A stretch of DNA of 49,362 nt from Methylobacterium trifolii (GTDB taxonomy: Bacteria; Pseudomonadota; Alphaproteobacteria; Rhizobiales; Beijerinckiaceae), in NCBI RefSeq assembly GCF_022179685.1, contig NZ_BPRB01000005.1, forward strand, positions 1 through 49,362, given 5' to 3'. A program made the translations under genes and the position numbers. The first letter of the stretch is position 1. Each line of letters starts with the position of its first letter. Shown here piece by piece: positions 1-7,780 of this stretch. The notes beneath the pieces are model-generated. The model did not search any database and had not been told where the DNA came from. It was given only the letters and a program-made list of their open reading frames with translations.

Positions 1-153
1 CATACGCCAAGTAGCGCCGGCCGCATCCGGTGGCCGTCCCGGGCGCCTTTCAGAAATCTTTCCTTGCCATGGCAGGCGGCTCCGTCGTTTCCTGCGCTCC
101 GGTCTTCGAGAGGGTGCGGGTTTCCGGCGGGCATGGGCGTAGCGTCTTGGCAG

Positions 154-197
154 GCATCATCGCGCCGCGCACCGGTGACCGCGGCGCGCAATGATGC
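154..197 (+). promoter_or_regulatory. long imperfect inverted repeat just upstream of a binding-protein gene
   Basis: Seven bases GCATCAT pair with ATGATGC, then C plus GCGCCGCG pair with CGCGGCGC plus G, leaving a two-base bulge (CA) on the right arm and a short loop that is itself nearly palindromic. The structure ends four bases before the likely ribosome binding site (AGAAGG, 201-206) of the gene starting at 213. It could be an operator, an RNA structure gating translation, or a terminator of an upstream transcript. The rest of 1-212 shows nothing I can identify. Confidence 0.45.
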
Positions 198-212
198 TTT
201 AGAAGGCCCCCG

Positions 213-1337
213 ATGAGCATCGGACGCCTCGCCACCCTGCCCGGACTGTCCCGCCTCTGCCTGTGCCTCGGCCTGTGCGCGCCGTTGCCGGCCGCGGCCG
301 ACGTGGTGATCGGCGTGGCCGTTCCCCGGTCCGGCGCCTACGTCGCGGTCGGCGAGCAGGTGCTGCGCGGCATCGAGGCGGCGGCGCGCGACGCCAACGC
401 GAGGGGCGGCCTCGACGGCGAGACGGTCGTCCTCGACGTGCAGGACGACGCCTGCGACTCGAACACGGCGACCTCCGTCGCCAACCACTTCGTGCGCTCC
501 GAGGTGCGCCTCGTCGTGGGCCACGTCTGCTCCAACGCCTCGATCGCGGCCTCCGACGTCTACGCCCAGAACGGGGTGGTGATGATCACGGCGGCCTCAG
601 TGGCCGCCAAGCTCACCGATCGCGGCCTGCCCACGATCTTCCGCGTCTGCGGGCGCGACGACGACCAGGGCCGCCTCTCGGCCGCGGTGCTCGCCGAACG
701 CTTTCGCGATCGCAAGATCGCCCTGCTCCAGGACCTCACCCCGGCGACCCGGGCGCTGGCCGCGGCCACCAAGGACAACCTCAACCGCATCGGCATCAAC
801 GAGACGCTGTTCTCCGCCTTCTCGCCCAGCGATGCGGACGATGCCGCCCTGGCGGACCGGCTCAAGGCCGCCGGGATCGAGGTGGCCTATTACGGGGGCG
901 ACGCCGCCGAGATGGGACGCCTCGTGCGGATCTCGGCCGAGCGGGGCTTCAGGCCGCAATGGTTCGGGACCTCGGCCATCGCCACCCCGGACTTCTCCAA
1001 GGTCGCGGGCGGGGCGAGCAACGGCGTGCTGATGACCTTCTACCTCGATCCGAGCCGCCAGCCCGCCGCCGCCGCCGTGGTCAAGAGCTTCAAGGCGGAG
1101 GGCACCGACCCGACCGGCTCGACCATCTACGGCTATGCCGCCCTCCAGGCCCTCGTGGCCGCGGGCGACTTCAGCCATGGCAAGGACCCGAGACGCATCG
1201 CCGCCACGCTCCACGCCGAGCGCTTCGACCTCGTCCTCGGCACGGTCGGCTTCGACGCCAAGGGCGACGTGACGGCCCAGGGCTACGTGCTCTACGTCTG
1301 GAAGGACGGCACGTTCACGCCCGCCGGCAGCAAGTAG
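213..1337 (+). CDS. branched-chain amino acid-type ABC transporter substrate-binding protein
   Basis: A 374-residue periplasmic binding protein of the LivK/Peripla_BP_6 type. A Sec signal peptide covers about residues 1-29 (hydrophobic core LCLCLGLCAPLP, cleavage after AAA). The mature start, VVIGVAVPRSGAYVAVGEQVLRGIEAA, is the usual opening of this family, and VVGHVCSNASIAASDVYAQNGVVMI matches its ligand-cleft region. ATG at 213 is preceded by AGAAGG. No permease or ATPase gene adjoins it, so it is an orphan binding protein that must share a transporter encoded elsewhere or serve as a sensor. The ligand cannot be assigned from sequence; amino acids, amides or urea are typical of the family. 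Confidence 0.85.
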   Translation: MSIGRLATLPGLSRLCLCLGLCAPLPAAADVVIGVAVPRSGAYVAVGEQVLRGIEAAARDANARGGLDGETVVLDVQDDACDSNTATSVANHFVRSEVRLVVGHVCSNASIAASDVYAQNGVVMITAASVAAKLTDRGLPTIFRVCGRDDDQGRLSAAVLAERFRDRKIALLQDLTPATRALAAATKDNLNRIGINETLFSAFSPSDADDAALADRLKAAGIEVAYYGGDAAEMGRLVRISAERGFRPQWFGTSAIATPDFSKVAGGASNGVLMTFYLDPSRQPAAAAVVKSFKAEGTDPTGSTIYGYAALQALVAAGDFSHGKDPRRIAATLHAERFDLVLGTVGFDAKGDVTAQGYVLYVWKDGTFTPAGSK

Positions 1338-1340
1338 GGC

Positions 1341-1928
1341 TCAGCCCGCCAGGGCCGCGTCCACCTCGGCCCCGCGGCCGAGCCCGCGCAGCAGGTCGGC
1401 CAGGTGCGGCCGCACGCCGAGCTGGCGGGCGTGCAGCCGGCGCACCGCCTCGCTCAAGGAGCCGCCCCGGTCCAGGATCGCGTCGGCGAAGGCGACCATC
1501 CGGGCGTTCGGCCAGGCCGGCTCGCGCAAGCCGTGCAGGCGTGCCACCAGGGCCTCGGCCGGCGTCTCCGGCTCGGCGCCCGCGAACAGGATCAGCAGGG
1601 CGGCCGTGGAGCGCGACAGGCCGTAATGGCAATGCACCAGCAGGTGCCCCTCGCCCTCCGATTCCAGGGTCAGATCACGGCCGAAGGCGAGGATCGCCGC
1701 CACGTCCGCGGGCTCGGGCGGCACCAGCCCCTCGCCCGGACCGAGGCAGTCGTGGAAGCGCAACGTCGTGCGTGCATGCGCCCCGTAGGCGCCGAAGGCT
1801 TCGGGCTCGGGCGTTCCGGGGTCCAGCAGCGACAGCACGTGGCTGACGCCGCGGCCGCCGTGGCGCGCGAGCTCTTCCAGGCCGCAGACGGTGTGGAGGG
1901 TGATGGCAGAGGTCGGAGCAGGGTTCAT
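1341..1928 (-). CDS. tyrosine phosphatase-like protein
   Basis: A 195-residue protein with the cysteine-phosphatase signature CX5R: VHCHYGLSRS, with C100 as predicted nucleophile and R106 as phosphate-binding arginine. Asp60 in RFHDCLGPGEG is a plausible general acid. This fits the compact dual-specificity/tyrosine phosphatases common in alphaproteobacteria, where substrates are usually unknown. I chose the ATG at 1928 because the protein from there (MNPAPTSAITLHTVCGLEEL) has a normal N-terminus; longer in-frame extensions are arginine-rich and unlike protein. It converges with the preceding binding-protein gene, 3 bases apart, and diverges from the TRAP gene. Family sure, role unknown. Confidence 0.8.
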   Translation of the reverse strand: MNPAPTSAITLHTVCGLEELARHGGRGVSHVLSLLDPGTPEPEAFGAYGAHARTTLRFHDCLGPGEGLVPPEPADVAAILAFGRDLTLESEGEGHLLVHCHYGLSRSTAALLILFAGAEPETPAEALVARLHGLREPAWPNARMVAFADAILDRGGSLSEAVRRLHARQLGVRPHLADLLRGLGRGAEVDAALAG

Positions 1929-2085
1929 GGGACGCCGCCGGTAGCATGGGCGGCGGCCGGTTTCGAGAGTCGGGCCGGACGTGCTACCTGCCCGCCGCCC
2001 GTGGGAGGAGGGGCCTGGGGCGCGGAGCTTGCGCAGGCTCCGCCGGACCCGACCTCCAGCGGCGGACGGATGGAGGCAGCGGCCC

Positions 2086-3177
2086 ATGACCACCTACAAG
2101 AGACGCGCCCTGCTGGCGGCGGGCCTGGGCGCTGCGGCCGGCGTCGCGGCCCCGGCGGTGGCGCAGGGCAGCCCGGAGCTGCGCTGGCGCCTTGCCTCCG
2201 CCTACGCCAAGAACCTCGACATCCTGTTCGGTGCGACCGAATCCTTCGCCCGCTTCGTCTCCGAGGCGACGGACGGACGCTTCCAGATCCAGGTCTCCGG
2301 CCCCGGCGAGCCGGTGCCCGCCGAGGGCCTGATCGACGCGGTGGCCGCCGGCACTGTGGAGATGGGGCACGGCCCCGCGACGCTGGGTATGGCCAAGGAC
2401 CCGACCTTCGCGCTCGCCACCGCCCTGCCCTTCGGCCTCAACGCCCGGGGCCAGAACGCCTGGTGGCATGCGGGCGGCGCGGCCGACCTGTTTTCCGAGA
2501 TCTTCGCCCGGTACGGCCTCGCGAGCCTGCCCGGCGGCAACACCGGCGCGCAGATGGGCGGCTGGTTCCGCAAGGAGATCAAGACGCTGGCCGACCTCCA
2601 GGGCCTCAAGTTCCGCATCGCGGGGCTGGGCGGGCAGGTGCTGGGCAAGTTCGGCGTCCAGCCCCAGGCGACGCCCGGTCCGGAGATCTACACGGCGCTG
2701 GAATCGAAGAAGATCGACGCAGCCGAGTGGATCGGCCCCTACGACGACGAGCGCCTCGGCCTGCAGAAGGTCGCGCCGATCTACCACTATCCCGGCTTCT
2801 GGGAGGGGGGCGCGATGCTGCATTTCTGGCTCAACGCCGAGAAGTGGAAGGCCCTGCCCAAGGGCTACCGGGCGGTGCTCCAGGCGGCCTCGGCCCAGGT
2901 CGGCGCCGACGTGCAGGCGAAGTACGACGCGCGCAATCCCGGGGCGCTACGCCGCCTCGTGGCGGGCGGGGCGCAGCTGCGCCCCTTCCCGCAGGAGGTG
3001 ATGGAGGGCGCCCTCAAGAACGCCAACGACGTCTACGGCGAGATCGCGGGCAGGAACGCCGACTTCCGTCGCGTCTACGAGGCGATGAAGAGCTTCCGCA
3101 ACGAGGAATACCTCTGGTTCCAGGTAGCGGAATACACCTACGACAACTTCATGATCCGCGCCCGCGCGCGCGGCTGA
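2086..3177 (+). CDS. TRAP transporter solute-binding protein (DctP family)
   Basis: A 363-residue periplasmic binding protein of the DctP family. The N-terminus KRRALLAAGLGAAAGVAAPAVAQG looks like a twin-arginine (Tat) export signal cleaved after about residue 26. Family features include LRWRLASAYAKNLDILFGATESFARFVSEATDGRFQIQV, the central GLKFRIAGLGGQVLGKFGVQP (the conserved arginine that binds carboxylate ligands lies in KFRI), and YTALESKKIDAAEWIGPYDD. Start ATG 2086 follows GGAGGCAGCGGCCC. No membrane subunits (DctQ/DctM) follow, so it is an orphan in this window. The ligand is probably an organic or keto acid, but this is inference. Confidence 0.87.
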   Translation: MTTYKRRALLAAGLGAAAGVAAPAVAQGSPELRWRLASAYAKNLDILFGATESFARFVSEATDGRFQIQVSGPGEPVPAEGLIDAVAAGTVEMGHGPATLGMAKDPTFALATALPFGLNARGQNAWWHAGGAADLFSEIFARYGLASLPGGNTGAQMGGWFRKEIKTLADLQGLKFRIAGLGGQVLGKFGVQPQATPGPEIYTALESKKIDAAEWIGPYDDERLGLQKVAPIYHYPGFWEGGAMLHFWLNAEKWKALPKGYRAVLQAASAQVGADVQAKYDARNPGALRRLVAGGAQLRPFPQEVMEGALKNANDVYGEIAGRNADFRRVYEAMKSFRNEEYLWFQVAEYTYDNFMIRARARG

Positions 3178-3208
3178 GCCTTCGGGAGCTCCCAGGGAAA
3201 ACACCCAA

Positions 3209-3237
3209 GAAAAAAGGCCACTCCCGAAGGAGCGGCC
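3209..3237 (-). terminator. intrinsic terminator of the small RNA
   Basis: Read on the minus strand, GGCCGCUCC pairs with GGAGUGGCC (one G-U pair) around a UUCG tetraloop and is followed directly by a run of U residues. On the plus strand the same hairpin has an A-C mismatch and no U-tract. This shows it serves a minus-strand transcript and not the TRAP gene ending at 3177. Confidence 0.85.
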
Positions 3238-3300
3238 CGAAGTCTAGGGAGGAAACGCCCAAGAGGGCAGCGGGTCCGCGACGCCATCGCGTTCCCGCGT
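3209..3300 (-). ncRNA. small regulatory RNA resembling the alpha-r8/MmgR family
   Basis: On the minus strand this about 92-nt transcript has an ordered structure. A 5' stem pairs GCGGG (3298-3294) with CCCGC (3274-3270), enclosing GCGA/UCGC. A small GCCC-UCUU-GGGC hairpin follows, then the unpaired stretch GUUUCCUCCCUAGACUUC, then a Rho-independent terminator with a UUCG loop. A CTTGCA-N17-CAGATT promoter is placed correctly for a start near 3300. From memory, the UUUCCUCCCU motif between hairpins is the hallmark of the Rhizobiales alpha-r8 sRNAs, including Sinorhizobium MmgR, an Hfq-linked regulator of polyhydroxybutyrate granules. The CCUCCCU loop could pair with Shine-Dalgarno sequences. 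It is antisense to no gene. The sRNA call is strong; the family is inferred. Confidence 0.72.
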
Positions 3301-3305
3301 TGCAC

Positions 3306-3334
3306 AATCTGATCCTCTGCCGGCGAAATGCAAG
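3306..3334 (-). promoter_or_regulatory. sigma-70-type promoter of the small RNA
   Basis: CTTGCA (3334-3329) and CAGATT (3311-3306) are separated by exactly 17 bases, close to the alphaproteobacterial CTTGAC-N17-CTATAT pattern. Transcription would begin near 3300, which is where the first stem of the RNA starts. The remaining bases up to 3632 hold no gene I can support, and I saw no clear promoter for the photolyase. Confidence 0.55.
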
Positions 3335-3632
3335 GGCATTGGGGCAGCATCGCTGTCGCTTCCGGTGCCGATGCGCACGTCGCCGGGGCGCTGTGCTCAA
3401 AATGACGCAGGACCGTCGGCTGCGATCAGGCGTCGATGCCGGCGGACCTCCGCAAGTCCGTCGCCAATAAAGTCTTGCCGGCGAAGGGCTTTCGGTCGAG
3501 GAACCGCCACGCTTGAGCCCGCGGCGACTGCCTGCGTCCGTCCGCCGCCCCGGCGCGGACGAATTCGTTTCACGCTCTAGCTTCGAGCGTAAGGTTTCGG
3601 ACCGATCAATTTCCCGAGGCGAAGTGTACGCG

Positions 3633-5027
3633 ATGGCGATTCACGGCGGACGTATCCGGGTGCTCAAGGACGTCGCGCCCCGCGACGGCGGACGCTACGT
3701 CCTGTACCTGCTGCAGCAGGCCAACCGCGCCCGTCACAACCCGGCGTTGGAACTGGCGATCGAGGAGGCCAACCGGCTCGGGCTCCCGGTGGTGGCCTGC
3801 TTCGGCCTGCTCGACGGCGCGAACGGCTTCCCGGAGGCGAACGCCCGGCACTACGCCTTCCTGCTCCAGGGTCTCGCGGATGCGAAGGCGGGGCTCGACG
3901 GGCGCGGCGTCGGCTTCGTCATGCGCAAGGGCTCGCCGGCCGAGGTCGCCATCGACCTGGCGGGACACGCCGCCCTCCTCGTCCTCGACCGGGGCTACCT
4001 CGCGATCCAGAAGCGCTGGTATCGGGAGATCGAAGCGGCCGTCGACACGCGCATCGTGCAGGTCGAGGGCGACGTGGTGGTGCCGGTCGAGGTCGCCTCG
4101 GGCAAGCACGAATACGCCGCGCGCACCCTGCGGCCGAAGCTGCACAAGGTCTGGGACGATTTTCTGGAGCCCGTCGCCGCCAGGACGGTGAAGCACCAGG
4201 CGGACGGCCTGGGGCTGACAAGCGCGATCGACGTGACCGATCCCGCGCGTGTGCTCGCGGGCATGAGCCTCGACACCGCGGTCGCCCCGGTGAAGCGGTT
4301 CACGGGCGGCGAGACCGAGGCCCGCCGCCGGCTCAAGGCGTTCCTGAAGGACGGCCTCTCCGGCTACGGCAACGGCCGCAACAGGCCGGAGGCGGCGGCC
4401 GCCTCGCACATGAGCCCCTACCTGCATTTCGGCCAGATCTCCCCCTTGGAGATCGCGCTCGCCGTGCGCGCGGCCGAAGGGGGCGATGCCGACGACAGGG
4501 GGGCCTATCTCGAGGAACTTATCGTCCGGCGCGAACTGGCGATGAACCACGTCTTCTACACGGAGGACTATGCGTCCTACGACCACGCGATCCCCGACTG
4601 GGCCCGCAAGACGCTGGCCGAGCACGCGGAGGACCCCCGCCCTCACCGCTACACCGAGGCGCAGCTTGCCGAGGGTCAGACGCACGACGCGTACTGGAAC
4701 GCCGCCCAGGCCGAGATGCGCGAGACCGGCTACATGCACAACCAGCTGCGCATGTACTGGGGCAAGAAGATCCTCGAATGGTCGCCCTCGCCCAAGGCCG
4801 GCTTCGAGCGGACGCTGCGGCTCAACAACCGCTACTTCCTCGACGGGCGCGACGCGAACTCCTTCACCAACGTCGCCTGGGTCTACGGCCTGCACGACCG
4901 CCCCTGGGCGAAGCGCAAGGTCTTTGGGACCGTGCGCTACCAGAGCGAGAACTCCCTGCGGAAATTCGACGCCAAGGCCTATGTCCGGACCGTCGAGAGG
5001 CTCTGCGCGGCCGAGAAAGGGAGCTGA
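3633..5027 (+). CDS. phr: class II CPD photolyase
   Basis: A 464-residue deoxyribodipyrimidine photo-lyase, which uses blue light and FADH- to split cyclobutane pyrimidine dimers. The opening GRYVLYLLQQANRARHNPALELAIEEANRLGLPVV is typical of class II enzymes, as is the C-terminal block TGYMHNQLRMYWGKKILEWS...LNNRYFLDGRDANSFTNVAWVYGLHDRPW. Length fits class II. I chose ATG 3633 because the conserved region starts soon after; an upstream in-frame ATG at 3513 would add an unconserved arginine-rich stretch. It stands alone between the small RNA and the chloride-channel gene. A UV-repair gene suits a sun-exposed (for example leaf-surface) bacterium, but that ecology is inference. Confidence 0.93.
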   Translation: MAIHGGRIRVLKDVAPRDGGRYVLYLLQQANRARHNPALELAIEEANRLGLPVVACFGLLDGANGFPEANARHYAFLLQGLADAKAGLDGRGVGFVMRKGSPAEVAIDLAGHAALLVLDRGYLAIQKRWYREIEAAVDTRIVQVEGDVVVPVEVASGKHEYAARTLRPKLHKVWDDFLEPVAARTVKHQADGLGLTSAIDVTDPARVLAGMSLDTAVAPVKRFTGGETEARRRLKAFLKDGLSGYGNGRNRPEAAAASHMSPYLHFGQISPLEIALAVRAAEGGDADDRGAYLEELIVRRELAMNHVFYTEDYASYDHAIPDWARKTLAEHAEDPRPHRYTEAQLAEGQTHDAYWNAAQAEMRETGYMHNQLRMYWGKKILEWSPSPKAGFERTLRLNNRYFLDGRDANSFTNVAWVYGLHDRPWAKRKVFGTVRYQSENSLRKFDAKAYVRTVERLCAAEKGS

Positions 5028-5062
5028 ACCTCCTCGCCCACTGGCTTGGTCCTCGCTAGTGG

Positions 5063-5098
5063 GCTCTCTGCCGAACCGGCACCCCATCGGCGGAGAGC
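5063..5098 (+). terminator. hairpin between photolyase and chloride channel
   Basis: GCTCTCTGCCGA pairs with TCGGCGGAGAGC (12 pairs, one G-U) across a 12-base loop, 36 bases after the photolyase stop. No T-tract follows, so termination is only a guess; it could instead be a structured leader of the clc gene. Confidence 0.35.
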
Positions 5099-5130
5099 GC
5101 TCCGTCGCTCAGCGCAAGTTCTAAACAATC

Positions 5131-6468
5131 ATGCCGCCGCGTTCCCGCTACCGCCGTTCGATCACGCGCCTGCGCACGGCCTCTCTGGATGCCTACGGGA
5201 TTTGGCGTGGGCGGCTGCTGTTCCTGGTGGGCGGCGTCTGCGTCGGCCTCGCCGCGGTGCTGATGGCCAGATGCGCCGACGCCGCGCAGGCCGCCTTCAA
5301 GCTCGCCATTGCACCCTCCCCGCTGATCGCGCTGGGCCTGACGCCCACCGGCTTCGCCCTGGCCGCCCTCCTGGCGCGCACCGTGTTCCCGAACTCGCAG
5401 GGCTCGGGCATCCCGCAGGTGATCGCGGCGCGCCAGACCCGCGATCCGCGCCTGCGCCAATCCCTGGTCTCCCTGCGCGTCGGGATCGGCAAGATCGCCG
5501 TGATGTCGCTCGGCCTGCTCTGCGGCGCCTCGGCGGGGCGCGAGGGGCCGACCGTGCAGGTCGGTGCCGCCATCATGGCCGCTGTCGGGCGGCTCACGCC
5601 GGAGCGGCTGCCGGGCCTGATCCTGGCCGGGGGCGCGGCAGGGGTGGCTGCCGCCTTCAACACGCCGCTGGCCGGCATCGTCTTCGGCATCGAGGAACTC
5701 GGCCGCGCCTACGATACGCGCACCTCCGGCCTGATCGTCGCCGGCATCGTCGCGGCCGGCCTGACCTCCCTCTGGCTCGTGGGTAACTACACCTATTTCG
5801 GCACGACGCAGGCCGTGCTGCCCCTCGGCGAATCCTGGGGCGTGGTGCTCGTCCTCGGCATCGCGGGGGGGCTCGCCGGCGGCCTGTTCAGCCGGGTCGT
5901 GATCCTGTTCGGGCGGGGGCTGCCGGGCCGGGCCGGCCGGATCGTCGCCCGCGCTCCCATCCGCTTCGCGGCCCTGTGCGGCCTCGGCGTGGCGCTGTGC
6001 GGGCTGGCCTCGGGCGGCACCGTCTACGGCACCGGCTACGAGGAGGCCCGCGCCATCCTGCACGGGGACGCGCCCGCCGCCCTCGACTATGCGCCGCTGA
6101 AGTTCCTCGCCACCATCCTGTCCGCGATCAGCGGGATACCGGGCGGCCTGTTCGCCCCCTCGCTCGCCGTCGGCGCCGGCCTCGGCGGGGCGGTGCAGGG
6201 GGTGTTCTCGGGTGTCCCGGTCGGGGCGCTCGTGCTGATCGGCATGGTGGCCTACCTCACGGGCGTCCTCCAGGCGCCGATCACGAGCTTCGTCATCGTC
6301 ACCGAGATGACCCAGGACCACGCCATGATGATCCCGCTGATGGTCGCGGCCCTGGTCTCCGACGCGGCCTCGAAACTCGTCTGCCGCGGCGGCCTCTACC
6401 ATTCCCTGGCCGAGATCGTCCTGGCGCGCGCCGACCCGGTCCCGGAACCCGTCCGGCGCGGCCCCTGA
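5131..6468 (+). CDS. ClC-type chloride channel or H+/Cl- antiporter
   Basis: A 445-residue polytopic inner-membrane protein of the ClC family. All three selectivity-filter signatures are visible: GSGIPQV, GREGPTVQVGAA and GGLFAPSLAVGAGLGG. The glutamate within GREGP is the gating glutamate required for H+-coupled exchange in antiporter members. There is no C-terminal CBS pair, so it is the short bacterial form. ATG 5131 has no strong ribosome binding site (CAAGTTCTAAACAATC precedes it), leaving the exact start slightly uncertain. Bacterial members support acid resistance or halide and fluoride handling; I see no fluoride riboswitch upstream. The family is certain, the transported ion is not. 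Confidence 0.92.
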   Translation: MPPRSRYRRSITRLRTASLDAYGIWRGRLLFLVGGVCVGLAAVLMARCADAAQAAFKLAIAPSPLIALGLTPTGFALAALLARTVFPNSQGSGIPQVIAARQTRDPRLRQSLVSLRVGIGKIAVMSLGLLCGASAGREGPTVQVGAAIMAAVGRLTPERLPGLILAGGAAGVAAAFNTPLAGIVFGIEELGRAYDTRTSGLIVAGIVAAGLTSLWLVGNYTYFGTTQAVLPLGESWGVVLVLGIAGGLAGGLFSRVVILFGRGLPGRAGRIVARAPIRFAALCGLGVALCGLASGGTVYGTGYEEARAILHGDAPAALDYAPLKFLATILSAISGIPGGLFAPSLAVGAGLGGAVQGVFSGVPVGALVLIGMVAYLTGVLQAPITSFVIVTEMTQDHAMMIPLMVAALVSDAASKLVCRGGLYHSLAEIVLARADPVPEPVRRGP

Positions 6469-6486
6469 GAAACAGGGCCGGGCCGC

Positions 6487-6511
6487 GGAACGGTTCAGCT
6501 CGGACCGGGTT
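6487..6511 (+). promoter_or_regulatory. candidate EcfG general-stress promoter
   Basis: GGAAC, 16 bases, then GGTT, against the EcfG pattern GGAAC-N16/17-CGTT recalled from Methylobacterium and other Rhizobiales. It lies 60 bases upstream of a small DUF1328-type membrane protein of the kind often found in stress regulons. A second site with identical spacing occurs at 25723. Confidence 0.4.
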
Positions 6512-6570
6512 GTCGCTCGATTCGTCGACATCCCCTGTCCGATCGCCGTTTCCCGCGTGGAGTGACGTCA

Positions 6571-6750
6571 ATGACCCTTCTGAAATGGGCCCTCATCTGC
6601 TTCGTGGTCTCGCTGATCGCCGGCGGCCTCGGCTTCACCGGCATCGCCTCGGGCGCCGGCTCGCTGGCGCGCATCCTGTTCGGGCTGTTCCTCGTCTTGG
6701 CGATCGTGATCGTCGTCATCGCCTTCGCCGTCGGCCAGGCAGTCTTCTAG
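6571..6750 (+). CDS. DUF1328-type small membrane protein
   Basis: A 59-residue protein that is almost entirely two hydrophobic helices: [50 protein letters not shown]. The pattern W.l.FlvvaliaglLGFtGiAg.aa.iakiLF is that of the DUF1328/YtjA family. These sit in the inner membrane and have no established biochemical role. ATG 6571 has GGAGTG just upstream; a GTG nine bases earlier is in frame but would overlap that site. A GGAAC-N16-GGTT element upstream suggests stress-dependent expression, which is inference. Confidence 0.85.
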   Translation: MTLLKWALICFVVSLIAGGLGFTGIASGAGSLARILFGLFLVLAIVIVVIAFAVGQAVF

Positions 6751-6922
6751 AGCGCGCCCCGCCGAAGCGGGCGCCGGTTCGGTGTAAGGGAGCGCGTCAA
6801 ACCAAAGACTGAGAGACGTCGACCTGATGCAATCAGGTCGGGAACGGCTCCAGGCGCCTGACGGCCGGGCTCGATGGGAGCCCGGCCGGTTCGTCGGTCA
6901 GAGGAGCCCTCGCGGAGCGCCC

Positions 6923-7774
6923 ATGCGGGACAAGACCTGCCTCGTCACGGGGGCGACCTCCGGGATCGGCTATGAGACCGCCCTCGGGCTGGCCAGGGCC
7001 GGGGCGCACCTCGTCCTCGTCGGCCGCGACGGGGACAGGCTGGACCGCTCGGGCGACGCTATCCAGGCCGTGGTGCCCGGCGCGCGGGTCGACCTCTACC
7101 GGGCCGACCTGTCGTCCCAGGCCGAGATCCGCAGGCTCGCCGCCGAGATCCGCGCCGCCTGTCCGCGCCTCGACGTGCTGGTGAACAACGCGGGCGCGAT
7201 CTTCGACCGGCGCGAGGCGACCGTGGACGGCCTGGAGCGCACCTGGGCGCTGGACCATCTCGGCTACGTCCTGCTCACCCTCGAACTCCTCGATCTCCTG
7301 AAGGCGAGCGCGGGAGGCGCTTTTTCGCCCCGCATCGTCAACGTGGCCTCGGCCGCCCACACCCGCGGCCGCATCGATTTCGCCGACCTCCAGGGCGCGC
7401 GATCCTATCGCGGCATGCGGGCCTATGCCCAAGCCAAGCTCGGCAACGTGCTCTTCACCTACGCGCTGGCCCGCCGCCTCGCGGGCAGCGGCGTCACGGC
7501 CAACGCGCTTCATCCGGGCGTGATCAACACGGGCTTCGCCAAGAACACCGGCGGCGTCCTCGGGGTCGGCTGGGGCCTGATCCGGCCCTTCCTCAAGAGC
7601 CCGGCCGACGGGGCGGCGACCTCCTTGTACCTGGCGTCCTCGCCTGCGGTCGAAGGCGTGAGCGGGCGCTACTTCTCCCGCTGCCGGGCCGTGGAATCCT
7701 CGTCCGAAAGCCGCGACGAGGCGGTGCAGGAACGGGTCTGGTCGCTGAGCCTCGAACAGGTCGGGCGCACCTGA
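6923..7774 (+). CDS. short-chain dehydrogenase/reductase (retinol dehydrogenase-like)
   Basis: A 283-residue SDR-family NAD(P)-dependent oxidoreductase. It shows the cofactor motif TGATSGIG near residues 8-15, NNAG in LDVLVNNAGAIFD, and the catalytic YAQAK (YxxxK) in GMRAYAQAKLGNVLFTYALARRL. The sequence ALHPGVINTGFAKNTGG after the active site resembles the retinol dehydrogenase/WW-domain oxidoreductase subgroup. Arg after the glycine motif (VGRDGDRL) suggests NADP(H) preference. ATG 6923 places the Rossmann motif at its normal distance from the N-terminus. It converges with the CDF transporter gene 6 bases away. The substrate is unknown. Confidence 0.85.
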   Translation: MRDKTCLVTGATSGIGYETALGLARAGAHLVLVGRDGDRLDRSGDAIQAVVPGARVDLYRADLSSQAEIRRLAAEIRAACPRLDVLVNNAGAIFDRREATVDGLERTWALDHLGYVLLTLELLDLLKASAGGAFSPRIVNVASAAHTRGRIDFADLQGARSYRGMRAYAQAKLGNVLFTYALARRLAGSGVTANALHPGVINTGFAKNTGGVLGVGWGLIRPFLKSPADGAATSLYLASSPAVEGVSGRYFSRCRAVESSSESRDEAVQERVWSLSLEQVGRT

Positions 7775-7780
7775 CGGGAT

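Noticed and set aside
1-3. Minus-strand ATG at the very left edge as the start of another gene
   Set aside because: There is no convincing ribosome binding site and no sequence to the left to judge it.
3209-3237. Terminator for the TRAP binding-protein gene on the plus strand
   Set aside because: On the plus strand the stem has an A-C mismatch and no T-tract; on the minus strand it has a G-U pair and a U-tract, so it belongs to the small RNA.
5028-5130. Fluoride riboswitch ahead of the ClC gene
   Set aside because: The 103-base spacer holds only a simple hairpin; I could not find the conserved pseudoknot elements.
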